This document shows positions 26,874 through 36,008 of a stretch of DNA of 61,378 nt, piece by piece. The translations under genes were made by a program, and so were the position numbers. The notes beneath the pieces were generated by a model. That model did not search any database. It worked only from the letters and a program-made list of their open reading frames with translations, and was not told where the DNA came from. The stretch's first letter is position 1; every line of letters starts with the position of its first letter. Origin of the DNA: Acidobacteriota bacterium (GTDB taxonomy: Bacteria; Acidobacteriota; Terriglobia; Bryobacterales; Bryobacteraceae); assembly GCA_018268715.1 (NCBI GenBank), contig JAFDVZ010000001.1, positions 122,714 to 184,091 of the forward strand, read 5' to 3'.

Positions 26874-27602
26874 CTATATCGTCGTCGGTACGATCTCCAG
26901 CTCCGCCACCGTTACGTTCGGATTCAGCTTCGCCACCGCCACGATCGCCTCGGCGACATCGGCCGGCTTCAGCGCCTGCGCCAACTGCTCCGGACTCGGC
27001 TTCACCGGACGCTTCTCCATCAGTTCGGAATCGATCAGCCCCGGGCACAGCGCGCAGGTGCGGATCCGGTTCTCCTTCTCCTCCACCCGCACCGCGTGAG
27101 CCAGCCCGTTCAGCCCGCGCTTGGAGGCCTGATACGCCGCCCCGGAAACGTCCGAGCGCAGTCCCGAAATCGAGCTGACGTAGATCAGGTGGCCCTTGCG
27201 AGCCGCCCGCATGCTGGGCAACAGGGCCTGGGTTATGTAATAGGCGCCGTGCAGGTTCACATTGAGCAGCTCATGCCACACCGGCGGCGTCAGCCGGGTC
27301 AACGCCCGCTCCTTCGTATTGGTGCCGGAGGAGTACACGCAGATGTCGACGCGTCCGAACTCCGCCATGGCGGCGGCGACCAGCGCGTTCACCTGGTCGA
27401 GATTCGACGTATCGGCGGCCATCACGGAGATCGTGTGGCCCTCGGCGGCGAGCTCGGCCTTAAGCTGTTCGAGGCGGTCCAGGCGCCGGGCGCTGGCCAT
27501 CACGCGCGCGCCCTCGCGAGCAAACAGAATAGCGGCTTCCCGTCCCACGCCGCCGGAGGCGCCGGCGATGAGGACGCATTCGTCTTTCAATGAAACTGGC
27601 AT
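26874..27602 (-). CDS. Short-chain dehydrogenase/reductase (SDR)
   Basis: A 242-residue classical SDR. The cofactor site is VLIAGASGGVGREAAILFAR (TGxxxGxG variant with Ala for Thr), and the Arg-rich ASARRLDRLEQL after strand 2 suggests NADPH. The NNAG position reads YSSGTNT, the catalytic Ser lies in YVSSISGL, and Tyr/Lys in YQASKRGL. The substrate is unknown. Start chosen at MPVSLKDECVLI; residues upstream of it do not look coding. It lies 43 bases after hisC on the same strand and may be co-transcribed with it. Confidence 0.88.
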   Translation of the reverse strand: MPVSLKDECVLIAGASGGVGREAAILFAREGARVMASARRLDRLEQLKAELAAEGHTISVMAADTSNLDQVNALVAAAMAEFGRVDICVYSSGTNTKERALTRLTPPVWHELLNVNLHGAYYITQALLPSMRAARKGHLIYVSSISGLRSDVSGAAYQASKRGLNGLAHAVRVEEKENRIRTCALCPGLIDSELMEKRPVKPSPEQLAQALKPADVAEAIVAVAKLNPNVTVAELEIVPTTI

Positions 27603-27645
27603 CAGCCGAATTCTATCGGATTCGGCGCGGCGGCGAAGCTGGCCT

Positions 27646-28743
27646 TCAGTCCCGCATCGCCTCCACCACCGCGGCGGAGAACGTCTCGTTCTCCTCATCG
27701 GAGCCCGTGGAGATCCGCACGCAATGCGGCAGGCCGAACGCCCCCAACGGCCGGATCACCACGCCGCGCCTCAGCAACCCCTCGGTCAACCGCCGCGCTT
27801 CCGCCTCGCCCGCCATCGGGACCATGACGAAGTTCGCCCAGGAGGGCGCCGGTTCGAGACCAGCCGCCCGCAGCCCCTCGGAAATCCGCCGCAACCCCCG
27901 CGCGTTTAGCGCGAGCGACCGGTGCAGGAACTCGCGATCCTCGAGCGCCGCGATCCCGGCCGCCTGGGCCAACGTCCCCGGCTCAAACGGCAGTTTCACC
28001 TTCAGCAGGTACCGGATCAGCCGCTCGTGCGCGAACCCGTAACCGATCCGCATGCCCGCCAGCCCGTAGATTTTGGAGAAGGTGCGCAGCGTGATGACGT
28101 TGTCGTAGCGGTAGTGCATCGAGTCGGGATAGCGCGGATCGTCGGCCGCGTACTCGAAGTACGCCTCGTCCAGGATCACCAGCACGCGTTCCGGCACGCG
28201 CGCGTGGAAATCGTCGAACTCCCGTCGAGTGAAGATGGTGCCGGTCGGATTGTTCGGATTCGCCAGGTAGATGATCTTGGTCTTCTCGTTGATCGCCTCG
28301 GCCAGCGCCTCCAGGTCGTAGCGCCAGTCCCGGTACGGCGCGGTCCGGTAGCGCACTCTGCGGGACTTCGCCAGCACCTGGAATCCGATGAACGCCGCCT
28401 CCGTGGTCAGCACCTCATCGTCGTCGCAAAGAAAGGTGCGGATGATGTTGGAGATAATCCCCTCGGACCCGCTGCCGCAGATCACGTTTTCGGGTTTCAG
28501 CCCGAACCGCTCCGCCAGCACCGCGCGCAACCCCAGGCCCCCGTCCGGGTACCGGTTCAACTGGCCCATCGCGCCGCGCATCGCCTCGAGCGCCCGCGGC
28601 GACGCCCCCAGCGGATTCTCGTTGGAGGCCAGCTTGACCACACGATCGAGCCCGTATTCCCTCCGAACCTCCTCGATCGTGCGCCCGGCTTCATACGGCC
28701 GCAGCGATTCGATATACTCAGGCGCCAGTGGCATCGATACCAT
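27646..28743 (-). CDS. hisC: Histidinol-phosphate aminotransferase
   Basis: PLP enzyme of histidine synthesis that converts imidazole-acetol phosphate to histidinol phosphate; paralogues act on aromatic amino acids. In 365 residues: LRPYEAGRTIEEVRREYGLD and KLASNENPLGASPRALEAM at the N-terminus, GSGSEGIISNIIRTF, NPNNPTGTIF, DEAYFEYA, and the PLP lysine in LRTFSKIYGLAGMRIGYGFA. NxNPxG and the C-terminal RISTGSDEENE fit HisC. Other his genes are absent nearby, so an aromatic or broad-specificity role is possible. Its start is only 26 bases from the divergent reductase gene, so the promoters overlap coding DNA. Confidence 0.9.
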   Translation of the reverse strand: MVSMPLAPEYIESLRPYEAGRTIEEVRREYGLDRVVKLASNENPLGASPRALEAMRGAMGQLNRYPDGGLGLRAVLAERFGLKPENVICGSGSEGIISNIIRTFLCDDDEVLTTEAAFIGFQVLAKSRRVRYRTAPYRDWRYDLEALAEAINEKTKIIYLANPNNPTGTIFTRREFDDFHARVPERVLVILDEAYFEYAADDPRYPDSMHYRYDNVITLRTFSKIYGLAGMRIGYGFAHERLIRYLLKVKLPFEPGTLAQAAGIAALEDREFLHRSLALNARGLRRISEGLRAAGLEPAPSWANFVMVPMAGEAEARRLTEGLLRRGVVIRPLGAFGLPHCVRISTGSDEENETFSAAVVEAMRD

Positions 28744-28769
28744 AGTATCCGGAGGGAGGACCCGATTTC

Positions 28770-29765
28770 ATGGATAACACCACCTTTAAGGGGGTGCTGG
28801 TCACCCAGCCCGACGGCAAATTCCACGCCGCCATCACGGACATCCCCCGTCAACAGCTTCCGTCCGGCGAACTCCTCATCCGCGTGGCGTACTCGAGCCT
28901 CAATTACAAGGATGGCCTGGCGGTCACCGGTAAGCCCGGAGTGATACGGATTTATCCGATGGTCCCCGGCATCGACCTCGCCGGCATCGTCGAGGAATCC
29001 GCCAGCCCTGACTTCCGTCCCGGCGACGCGGTGGTCGCCACCGGCTGCGGAACCTCGGAAACCCATTGGGGAGGCTACGCCCAGCTAGCCCGCCTGAAGG
29101 CCGATTGGGTGACGCCCGTGCCCACCGGCATGAGCCTGGTGCATGCCATGGGCGTAGGCACGGCCGGATTCACCGCCATGCAGTCGGTGATGTCGCTTGA
29201 AGACCACGGCGCCAAACCGGGCGGCCGGGCCATCGCGGTCACTGGCGCGGCGGGCGGCGTGGGCAGCGTCTCCATCGCCATCCTCGCCAAACTTGGCTAC
29301 ACGGTGGTGGCCTCCACGGGCCGTCGCGAACTGGACGGTTACCTGCGTGGCCTGGGCGCCCATGACATTATTGATCGCGCCGAACTCGCCGCCGCCTCCA
29401 AGCGCCCCCTGGAAAGTGAGCGTTGGGGCGGAGCGATCGATTCGGTGGGCGGCGACACCCTCTCGGGCCTTCTGCGCACCATGTCCATCGGCGGGAGCGT
29501 CGCCTCCTGCGGCGTGGCGGGAGGCGGCCCGTTTTCGACCACCGTATTCCCCTTCATACTCCGAGGGGTGAATCTGCTCGGAATCGACTCGCTCCGCGTG
29601 CCGAACGTCCGTCGCCGCCAGATCTGGGCGCGCATCGCCGCGGACCTCGACCTGGCGCTGCTCGACTCCATGATCCGGATCGAACCGCTCGAAAATATCT
29701 TCGAGTTGGGCGCACAGATTCTTGAGGGTCGGGTGCGCGGCCGGACTGTAATTCAGGTTACATAA
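28770..29765 (+). CDS. YhdH/AcuI-type NADPH-dependent quinone/acrylyl-CoA reductase
   Basis: Zinc-free medium-chain dehydrogenase, 331 residues. The YhdH/YhfP subfamily opening is plain: LLIRVAYSSLNYKDGLAVTG followed by YPMVPGIDLAGIVEES. The nucleotide site is AVTGAAGGVGSVSIAILAKL, and SIDSVGG-like text precedes the C-terminal RGVNLLGIDSLRVPNVRR. Characterised members reduce acryloyl-CoA to propionyl-CoA; others are annotated as quinone reductases. A strong GGAGGGAGGA precedes the ATG. No DMSP or propionate genes are adjacent. A 185-base gap without features separates it from the chemosensory operon. Confidence 0.9.
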   Translation: MDNTTFKGVLVTQPDGKFHAAITDIPRQQLPSGELLIRVAYSSLNYKDGLAVTGKPGVIRIYPMVPGIDLAGIVEESASPDFRPGDAVVATGCGTSETHWGGYAQLARLKADWVTPVPTGMSLVHAMGVGTAGFTAMQSVMSLEDHGAKPGGRAIAVTGAAGGVGSVSIAILAKLGYTVVASTGRRELDGYLRGLGAHDIIDRAELAAASKRPLESERWGGAIDSVGGDTLSGLLRTMSIGGSVASCGVAGGGPFSTTVFPFILRGVNLLGIDSLRVPNVRRRQIWARIAADLDLALLDSMIRIEPLENIFELGAQILEGRVRGRTVIQVT

Positions 29766-29950
29766 ATACGGCCTTCGCGGCCTCGTAAGCCTATTCCGAA
29801 TCAATCGCTTAGAGTCTCTTCGAGTTTCCCTGGAAACAGCCGAAGAATAATCCCGCCCGGCGACCACTACCCGCATGGACGTCCGACTCCGAACGGTCGT
29901 CCCATCGGCGCGCCCGCCTTCAGCCGCTCGCCGATTTCCCGAAAGTCCGC

Positions 29951-30568
29951 ATGGCCTTCACGTTCTTTTTCCGGGATCTGCACGTGCTGGATCTGGTGGT
30001 TCAGCACGCCGCGCCGATGCTGGTCGGCCGAAGCTACCCGCGTGTGTGGGATGCGGGATGCGCCATGGGGCCCGAACCGTACTCGCTGGCCATCCTGTTC
30101 GCCGAAAAACTGGGACCCTTCGCTTTCAGGAACCTTCGTATCCTGGCCACCGATTTGGACGACACCGGAACCTTCGGCGGGATCATCGCCGCCGGCGTCT
30201 ATCCCGACCCGGAACTCGAGCGAACGCCGCCGGAGCTGCGCGCCAGGTACTTCGAATCCGCCGCCGAACCCGGCTCCTCGCGGGTGATCGAACGCATCCG
30301 CGACCGCGTGCGATTCGAGCAGCACGACCTGCTCTCGCTCCAATCGGTGGGCGGCGGCTTCAGCCTGGTTCTCTGCAAGAACGTCCTGCTCCACTTCTCG
30401 GCGGCCCAGCGCGTGGAGGTGATCCGCATGTACCACGCCTCTCTGGCCGCCGGCGGCCTGTTCGCCATGGAGCAAACCCAGAAACTGCCCGACGAGGTAA
30501 GCCACCTGTTCGAGCGAGTGGTGGCCGACGCCCAGCTTTATCGAAGGCGTGAGGTCGGATGCGCGTGA
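29951..30568 (+). CDS. CheR-like methyltransferase lacking the N-terminal domain
   Basis: Catalytic SAM domain of the chemoreceptor methyltransferase family, 205 residues, while a full CheR is about 275. It begins directly at the TFFFRD element, then has VWDAGCAMGPEPYSLAIL (motif I), LRILATDLDDTG, and the RVRFEQHDLLSL and FSLVLCKNVLLHF blocks characteristic of CheR. The all-alpha N-terminal domain that positions the receptor helix is absent: upstream in-frame codons have no start and no resemblance to it. It overlaps the MBL gene by 10 bases. It should still bind SAM, but its docking must differ. It heads the chemosensory operon. Confidence 0.85.
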   Translation: MAFTFFFRDLHVLDLVVQHAAPMLVGRSYPRVWDAGCAMGPEPYSLAILFAEKLGPFAFRNLRILATDLDDTGTFGGIIAAGVYPDPELERTPPELRARYFESAAEPGSSRVIERIRDRVRFEQHDLLSLQSVGGGFSLVLCKNVLLHFSAAQRVEVIRMYHASLAAGGLFAMEQTQKLPDEVSHLFERVVADAQLYRRREVGCA

Positions 30569-31173
30569 TTCCACTACCGAATAGCGGGCGTCATTACACC
30601 TCCAACGCCTACCTGGTGCTGGGGACCTGGAACCGTCTGTCGGACGTCAACACGCTGGTCGATGTCGGCCGCGATCCTTCCGTCATCGGCCAGATCCGCT
30701 CGGCGCCCACCGGCCTCGGAAAACGGAAGGTGGACCGTGTCATCCTCACGCACAGCCACTACGACCATGCCGAGATGCTGCCGGCCATCCGCCAGGAATT
30801 TCACCCCGAGGTGCTGGCGTACTCTCCCTCCGTCCCGGGCCTCGACCGCACCCTGGTCCCGGGCGAGGCGATCGTGCTCGGCGACGAAGAGTTCGAAGTC
30901 ATCGCCATCCACGCGCATACCGACGATTCCATTTGCCTGTACAACCCGGCCAACGGCGTTCTCTTTTCGGGCGACGCGCCGGTGATCGTCCATTCGCCCG
31001 GCGGCGAGTACGAACCGGAGTTCGTCGAAGCCCTGGGGAGCCTCTGCGAGCGGGGGGTCCGGGAGATTTACCCGGGCCACGGGGACCCGTTGCGCGAAGA
31101 TTGCGGCTCCCTGTTGAGAAACTCACTGGAAATGATCCGGCGGTCATCACGAATTCCGCCGAGAAGAGACTGA
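30559..31173 (+). CDS. MBL-fold metallohydrolase in the chemosensory operon
   Basis: A 204-residue metallo-beta-lactamase-fold protein. The metal motif is RVILTHSHYDHAEM (HxHxDH), further ligands lie in AIHAHTDDSI, LFSGDAPVI and IYPGHGDPL, so both metal sites look complete. HxHxDH is the hydrolase-type arrangement (glyoxalase II-like), not the HxExDH of flavodiiron proteins. Its start lies inside the CheR-like gene and its stop is 3 bases before the receptor gene, so it is translationally tied to chemosensory components. The role is unknown: a small-molecule hydrolase that modulates the signal, or a metal-based sensor. MBL-fold diiron proteins are known in spirochaete chemotaxis, which makes the context suggestive. 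Confidence 0.85.
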   Translation: MRVIPLPNSGRHYTSNAYLVLGTWNRLSDVNTLVDVGRDPSVIGQIRSAPTGLGKRKVDRVILTHSHYDHAEMLPAIRQEFHPEVLAYSPSVPGLDRTLVPGEAIVLGDEEFEVIAIHAHTDDSICLYNPANGVLFSGDAPVIVHSPGGEYEPEFVEALGSLCERGVREIYPGHGDPLREDCGSLLRNSLEMIRRSSRIPPRRD

Positions 31174-31176
31174 AGA

Positions 31177-34100
31177 ATGACTTGGTTCCGGAACTTGAAA
31201 ATTGGCGTGAAGCTGCTCATGGGCTTCTCGCTGGTCGCGCTGGTCGCGGCCTGGATCGGCTGGATTGGCCTCACCAAGGTCCAACAGGCCAACGCCACCA
31301 GCCAGACGATGTATAAGGATCGCCTGATCCCGATCGAGGATCTTGGGGCCGCCCAAGCCGCGCTGCTGACCATGCGTGGCGACGTCTGGCGAATGTTCGA
31401 GGAAGACCGCGCGGTTCGCCAGCAACTGAACGCGAACCTCGACAAGCAGGAAGCGATCCTGCAGCAGCGGCTGGCCAAGTACGGGCAGACCGAGCTCACC
31501 GAAAAGGAGCAGGAGCTGTTCCTCAAGCTTCGCGCCGCCTACGATCGCTATCGCGGCGAGCGCTCGAAAGTGGTGGACGCCCTGTTCCACGACGAGGTGA
31601 AGAGCGCGTTCAAACAATACGTGGCCTCGCGGCCCCGGCTCGACGAAACGCGCTCGCTGCTCGGCGAATTGATCGAGATCAACACGAAGCTGGGCGACGC
31701 CGGCGCCAGGGAAAACGCCGCGGTGGCCGCCGCCGCGCGTTCCTCCATCATCGCGTTCATCGTCGCGGGCGTGCTGGTGGCGCTGGCCCTCGGATTCTGG
31801 ATCACGCGGTCCATCGTCAGTCCGCTCAGCCAGCTCGAGACCGCCGCCAAGACGCTGGCGCGGGGCGACGTCCAGGCCAAGGTGGACATGGATGGCAAGG
31901 ACGAACTCGGATCGCTCGCCGACGCCTTCCGCACCATGATCGCCAACATCCGCCAGCGGTCCGAGGAAGCGCGCCGCATCGCCGCTGGCGATCTCTCAAT
32001 CGACGTCAAGGCGCTGTCGGCCGAGGACATCCTGGGCGTGAACCTGTCCCAGGCGGTGGCCACGCTGCGCAAGATGTCGGCCGAGACCGAGCGCCTCACC
32101 CGCGCCGCCACCGCCGGAGAACTGTCGACGCGCGGCCTCGCCACGGATTTTGAAGGCGGCTATCGGCAGATCGTCGAGGGAATCAACAACACCCTGGACG
32201 CCGTCATCGGACCGCTGAACGTCGCCGCCGAGTATGTGGACCGGATCTCGAAAGGCGACATCCCGCCGCGCATCACCGACGCCTATCGCGGCGATTTCAA
32301 CGAGATCAAGAACAACGTAAACGGCTGCATCGACCAGTTGACCGGCTTCGTCGCCGACATGCGCCGCATGGCCGACGAGCACAACAAGGGCGACATCGAC
32401 GTGGTGATGCACGTCGACCGCCTCCAGGGCTGCTACCGCGTCATGGCCCAGGGGGTCAACGACATGGTGGCCGGCCACATCACGGTGAAGAAGAAGGCGA
32501 TGGCCTGCGTAGCCGAATTCGGCCGCGGCAACTTCGACGCCCCGCTCGAGAAGTTCCCCGGCAAGAAGGCCTTCATCAACGAGACCGTCGAGCAGGTGCG
32601 CGCCAACCTGAAGGCGGTCATCGCGGACATGGCCCTGCTCACCCGGGCCGCCGTCGAAGGCAAGCTCGCCACCCGCGCCGACGCCTCCAAACACGGCGGC
32701 GACTTCCGCATCATCGTCGATGGCGTCAACAACACCCTGGACGCCGTCATCGGACCGCTCAACGTCGCCGCCGAATACGTCGACCGCATCTCAAAGGGCG
32801 ACATTCCGCCCAAGATCGCGGACTCCTACAGCGGCGACTTCAACGAAATCAAGAACAACCTGAACGGCTGCATCGACCAGTTGAACGGCTTTGTCGCCGA
32901 CATGCGCCGCATGGCCGACGAGCACAACAAGGGCGACATCGATGTCGTCATGCCGGCCTCGGGCTTCCAGGGCTGCTACCGCGTCATGGCCCAGGGGGTC
33001 AACGACATGGTGGCCGGCCACATCACGGTGAAGAAGAAGGCGATGGCCTGTGTCGCCGAATTCGGCCGCGGCAACTTTGACGCCCAGCTCGAAAAGTTCC
33101 CCGGCAAGAAGGCGTTCATCAACGAGATCGTCGAGCAGGTCCGCCATAACATGAAGGCCCTGATCGCCGACATGGACACGCTGGCGCGCGCGGCGGTGGA
33201 TGGCAAACTCGCCACCCGCGCCGAAGCCTCGCGCCACGGCGGCGACTTCCGCAAGGTGGTGGAAGGCGTCAACAACACCCTGGACGCCGTCATCGGCCCC
33301 TTGAAGGTGGCCGCCGACCACGTCGACCGCATCTCGAAGGGCGACATTCCGCCCTCCATCACGCAGACCTATCAGGGCGACTTCAACGAGATCAAGAACA
33401 ACCTGAACGTCCTGATCGAGGCGATGAACCACATCACCCGCGCCGCCGAGGAGATGGCCAAGGGCAACCTGACCATCCGCCTCAACCCCCGCTCCGACCG
33501 CGACCGCCTGATGCAGGAGTTGGGCGCCATGGTGGCGGGCATCGGCCGCATCGTCGTCGAGATCAAGGGCATCGCCGGCGAAGTCGCCACCGGCAGCAAT
33601 TCGTTGTCGAGCGCCACCTCCCAGGTGTCGCAGGGCGCCAGCCGCCAGTCCTCCTCGGCCGAGGAAGCCTCGGCGTCCATGGAGCAGATGGTCGCCAACA
33701 TCAAGCAGAACGCCGACAACGCCCAGCAGACCGAAAAGATCGCCGTCAAGTCGGCCGAGGAGGCCAAACGCACCGGCGCCTCAGTGGGCGAAGCCGTCAA
33801 CGCCATGAAGGAAATCGCCAGCAAGATCTCCATCATCGAGGAGATCGCCCGCCAGACCAACATGCTGGCCCTCAACGCCGCCATCGAAGCGGCGCGCGCG
33901 GGCGAGCATGGCAAGGGCTTCGCGGTGGTCGCCGCCGAGGTCCGCAAGCTGGCCGAACGCAGCCAGAAGGCGGCCGGCGAGATCAACCTCCTGTCCACCT
34001 CCACCGTCACCGTCGCCGAAACCGCCGGCAAGATGCTCGAAAAGCTGGTGCCCGACATTCAGAAGACCGCCGACCTGGTGCAGGAAATCAGCGCCGCCTC

Positions 34101-34452
34101 CAACGAGCAGAACATCGGCGCGCAGCAGATCAACCAGGCGCTCCAGCAGCTCCAAACCGTCATCCAGCAGAACGCGGCGGCCGCCGAGGAGATGGCCTCC
34201 ACCAGCGAGGAGCTGTCGAGCCAGGCCGACCAGATGCTGTCGTCGATGAACTTCTTCACGCTGGCGCAAAGCGGCGGCGCCGCCCCTCCTCGGGCGCGGC
34301 AGGCCCCGGAACGCTCCCGCCAGCGCGATGACGCCGGCCTCGAACGGCTGGCCCAGAAGGTGAACAAAGGCGCCAACGGCCGCAATCCCGGCTTCGCCCT
34401 CGCCCTCGAAGACGACCACGGCGACGACGAACTCGAACGGTTTGGCGGATAG
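31177..34452 (+). CDS. Methyl-accepting chemotaxis protein with tandem HAMP-like repeats
   Basis: Transmembrane chemoreceptor of 1091 residues, twice the usual length. TM1 is about 10-30, then a periplasmic four-helix-bundle domain (about 31-190, [20 protein letters not shown]), TM2 about 190-210, and a canonical HAMP ([13 protein letters not shown] onwards). Residues 309-747 hold 2.4 copies of a 181-residue unit ([70 protein letters not shown]), apparently HAMP-like domains in series. The signalling tip is orthodox: [20 protein letters not shown] then [20 protein letters not shown]. There is no C-terminal CheR-binding pentapeptide. The repeats lengthen the stalk between membrane and tip. Confidence 0.93.
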   Translation: MTWFRNLKIGVKLLMGFSLVALVAAWIGWIGLTKVQQANATSQTMYKDRLIPIEDLGAAQAALLTMRGDVWRMFEEDRAVRQQLNANLDKQEAILQQRLAKYGQTELTEKEQELFLKLRAAYDRYRGERSKVVDALFHDEVKSAFKQYVASRPRLDETRSLLGELIEINTKLGDAGARENAAVAAAARSSIIAFIVAGVLVALALGFWITRSIVSPLSQLETAAKTLARGDVQAKVDMDGKDELGSLADAFRTMIANIRQRSEEARRIAAGDLSIDVKALSAEDILGVNLSQAVATLRKMSAETERLTRAATAGELSTRGLATDFEGGYRQIVEGINNTLDAVIGPLNVAAEYVDRISKGDIPPRITDAYRGDFNEIKNNVNGCIDQLTGFVADMRRMADEHNKGDIDVVMHVDRLQGCYRVMAQGVNDMVAGHITVKKKAMACVAEFGRGNFDAPLEKFPGKKAFINETVEQVRANLKAVIADMALLTRAAVEGKLATRADASKHGGDFRIIVDGVNNTLDAVIGPLNVAAEYVDRISKGDIPPKIADSYSGDFNEIKNNLNGCIDQLNGFVADMRRMADEHNKGDIDVVMPASGFQGCYRVMAQGVNDMVAGHITVKKKAMACVAEFGRGNFDAQLEKFPGKKAFINEIVEQVRHNMKALIADMDTLARAAVDGKLATRAEASRHGGDFRKVVEGVNNTLDAVIGPLKVAADHVDRISKGDIPPSITQTYQGDFNEIKNNLNVLIEAMNHITRAAEEMAKGNLTIRLNPRSDRDRLMQELGAMVAGIGRIVVEIKGIAGEVATGSNSLSSATSQVSQGASRQSSSAEEASASMEQMVANIKQNADNAQQTEKIAVKSAEEAKRTGASVGEAVNAMKEIASKISIIEEIARQTNMLALNAAIEAARAGEHGKGFAVVAAEVRKLAERSQKAAGEINLLSTSTVTVAETAGKMLEKLVPDIQKTADLVQEISAASNEQNIGAQQINQALQQLQTVIQQNAAAAEEMASTSEELSSQADQMLSSMNFFTLAQSGGAAPPRARQAPERSRQRDDAGLERLAQKVNKGANGRNPGFALALEDDHGDDELERFGG
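32101..33417 (+). repeat. 543-bp in-frame tandem repeat inside the receptor gene
   Basis: Two full units (32101-32643 and 32644-33186) and a partial third (33187-33417), exact period 543 bp or 181 codons. The first two are nearly identical over long blocks at DNA level, including synonymous positions, for example from AACAACACCCTGGACGCCGT onwards, which points to recent duplication or gene conversion. Unit number may vary between strains. Confidence 0.9.
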
Positions 34453-34461
34453 GAGGGCGGA

Positions 34462-34947
34462 ATGTCGGTTCAGGCCATCGCGGAAGTCCGCCCCTATCTC
34501 ACCTTCAAGCTGGGCGCCGAGGTGTTCGCCCTCGACGTCGCCGCCGTCCGTGAAGTGCTCGACTTCACGCTGATCACCAAGATCCCGCGCACGCCCGACT
34601 TCCTGCGCGGGGTCATCAACCTGCGCGGCAGCGTGGTGCCGGTGCTCGACCTGCGGCTCGCCTTCAACTTGTCGATGACGGAGAAGACCGTCAACACCTG
34701 CATCATCGTGGTCGAAGTGGCCCTGGGCGAGGAGCGCCTGGTCATCGGCGCGCTCGCCGACTCGGTCGAAGAGGTCGTCGAGATGGAGCCGGATCAGATT
34801 CAGCCGCCTCCCAGCCTCGGCGCGAGCATCAACACCGACTTCATCCGCGGCATGGGCCGGCGCGATTCCGAGTTCATCATGATCCTCGACATCGACCGCG
34901 TCTTCAGCGGAACCGAGCTCGAACTGCTCAAACGGGTCCATCCATGA
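34462..34947 (+). CDS. cheW: CheW chemotaxis coupling protein
   Basis: Links receptors to the CheA kinase. A 161-residue single CheW domain: [49 protein letters not shown] and the C-terminal half with [18 protein letters not shown]. The RGVINLRG loop that contacts CheA and receptors is intact. It starts 9 bases after the receptor stop with GGAGGGCGG upstream, and overlaps cheB by 4 bases. Confidence 0.95.
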   Translation: MSVQAIAEVRPYLTFKLGAEVFALDVAAVREVLDFTLITKIPRTPDFLRGVINLRGSVVPVLDLRLAFNLSMTEKTVNTCIIVVEVALGEERLVIGALADSVEEVVEMEPDQIQPPPSLGASINTDFIRGMGRRDSEFIMILDIDRVFSGTELELLKRVHP

Positions 34948-36008
34948 AGCGCCCCATCCGAGTGCTGATCGTCGACGACTCCGCCGTGGTCCGCAACGCC
35001 CTGGCCTCGATCCTGGGCGCCGACCCGGACCTCGACCTCATGAGCCCGGCCGGCGATCCATTCATCGCCGCCGAGCGCATCGCCGCCGAGGCGCCGGACG
35101 TCATCTTCCTCGACGTCGAAATGCCTCGGATGGACGGTCTCACCTTCCTGCGCAAGATCATGGCGCAGAAGCCGATCCCCGTGGTCATCTGCTCGAGCCT
35201 CACCCAATCCGGCTCGGAAACGGCCCTCAAGGCCCTCGAATTCGGCGCCGTCGAAATCATCGCCAAGCCCCAGCTCGGCGCGCGCCAGTTCCTCGAGGAA
35301 TCGAAGCAACTGCTGTGCGACGCCGCCAAGGCCGCCGCCCACGCCCGCATCGGCCGGAAGCTCCCCATCCCCTCGGTCGCTCCGAAGCTCACCGCCGACG
35401 CCGTCGTATCCAAACCGTCCGGCTGCGCCATGATCGAAACCACCGACAAGGTGATCCTGATCGGCGCCTCCACGGGAGGCACGGAAGCGCTCTGCGTGAT
35501 TCTGTCCGCCCTGCCCGCCGACACCCCCGGCGTGGTGATCGTCCAGCACATGCCGGAACAGTTCACCGCCGGTTTCGCCAAACGCCTGGACTCGCTGTCC
35601 CCCATGTCGGTGAAGGAGGCCGCCCACGGGGACGCCGTGATCCCCGGCCGCGCCCTGCTCGCCCCGGGCAATCGCCACACCCTGCTGAAGCGGAGCGGCG
35701 CGCGCTATTACGTCGAAGTCCGCGAAGGGCCGCTCGTGTCCCGCCACCGCCCCAGCGTGGACGTGCTGTTCCGCACCGGCGCCCGCTATGCCGGCCGCAA
35801 CGCCGTCGGCGCCCTGCTCACCGGCATGGGCGACGACGGAGCCCAGGGGCTGCTCGAAATGCGCGAAGCCGGCGCCTTCACCATCGCCCAGGACGAAAAG
35901 ACCTCGGTCGTCTTCGGAATGCCCGCCGAGGCCATCCGTCGCGACGCCGCCATGCGCGTGCTCCCGCTCAACGTCATCGCCTCGAATCTCACCGCCGCCG
36001 CCAAATGA
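34944..36008 (+). CDS. cheB: CheB receptor methylesterase/deamidase
   Basis: Removes methyl groups from receptor glutamates when phosphorylated. Of its 354 residues, the N-terminal receiver has the acidic pair Asp11/Asp12 and acceptor Asp57 in [11 protein letters not shown]. The C-terminal esterase domain has the serine in [12 protein letters not shown], histidine in [15 protein letters not shown] and aspartate in [12 protein letters not shown]. All catalytic residues are present, so this is an active CheB. The start overlaps cheW (ATGA) and the stop overlaps the next gene (ATGA). Confidence 0.96.
   Translation: MKRPIRVLIVDDSAVVRNALASILGADPDLDLMSPAGDPFIAAERIAAEAPDVIFLDVEMPRMDGLTFLRKIMAQKPIPVVICSSLTQSGSETALKALEFGAVEIIAKPQLGARQFLEESKQLLCDAAKAAAHARIGRKLPIPSVAPKLTADAVVSKPSGCAMIETTDKVILIGASTGGTEALCVILSALPADTPGVVIVQHMPEQFTAGFAKRLDSLSPMSVKEAAHGDAVIPGRALLAPGNRHTLLKRSGARYYVEVREGPLVSRHRPSVDVLFRTGARYAGRNAVGALLTGMGDDGAQGLLEMREAGAFTIAQDEKTSVVFGMPAEAIRRDAAMRVLPLNVIASNLTAAAK

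Noticed and set aside
30559-31173. Flavodiiron-type or ODP-type diiron MBL protein by direct motif
   Set aside because: The motif is HxHxDH rather than HxExDH, so the diiron assignment cannot be made from sequence; only the operon context is suggestive.
35315-36004. N-terminal extension of the soluble receptor-like protein through cheB
   Set aside because: The extension is an Arg/His-rich off-frame reading of cheB; the ATG at 36005 is coupled to the cheB stop by ATGA.
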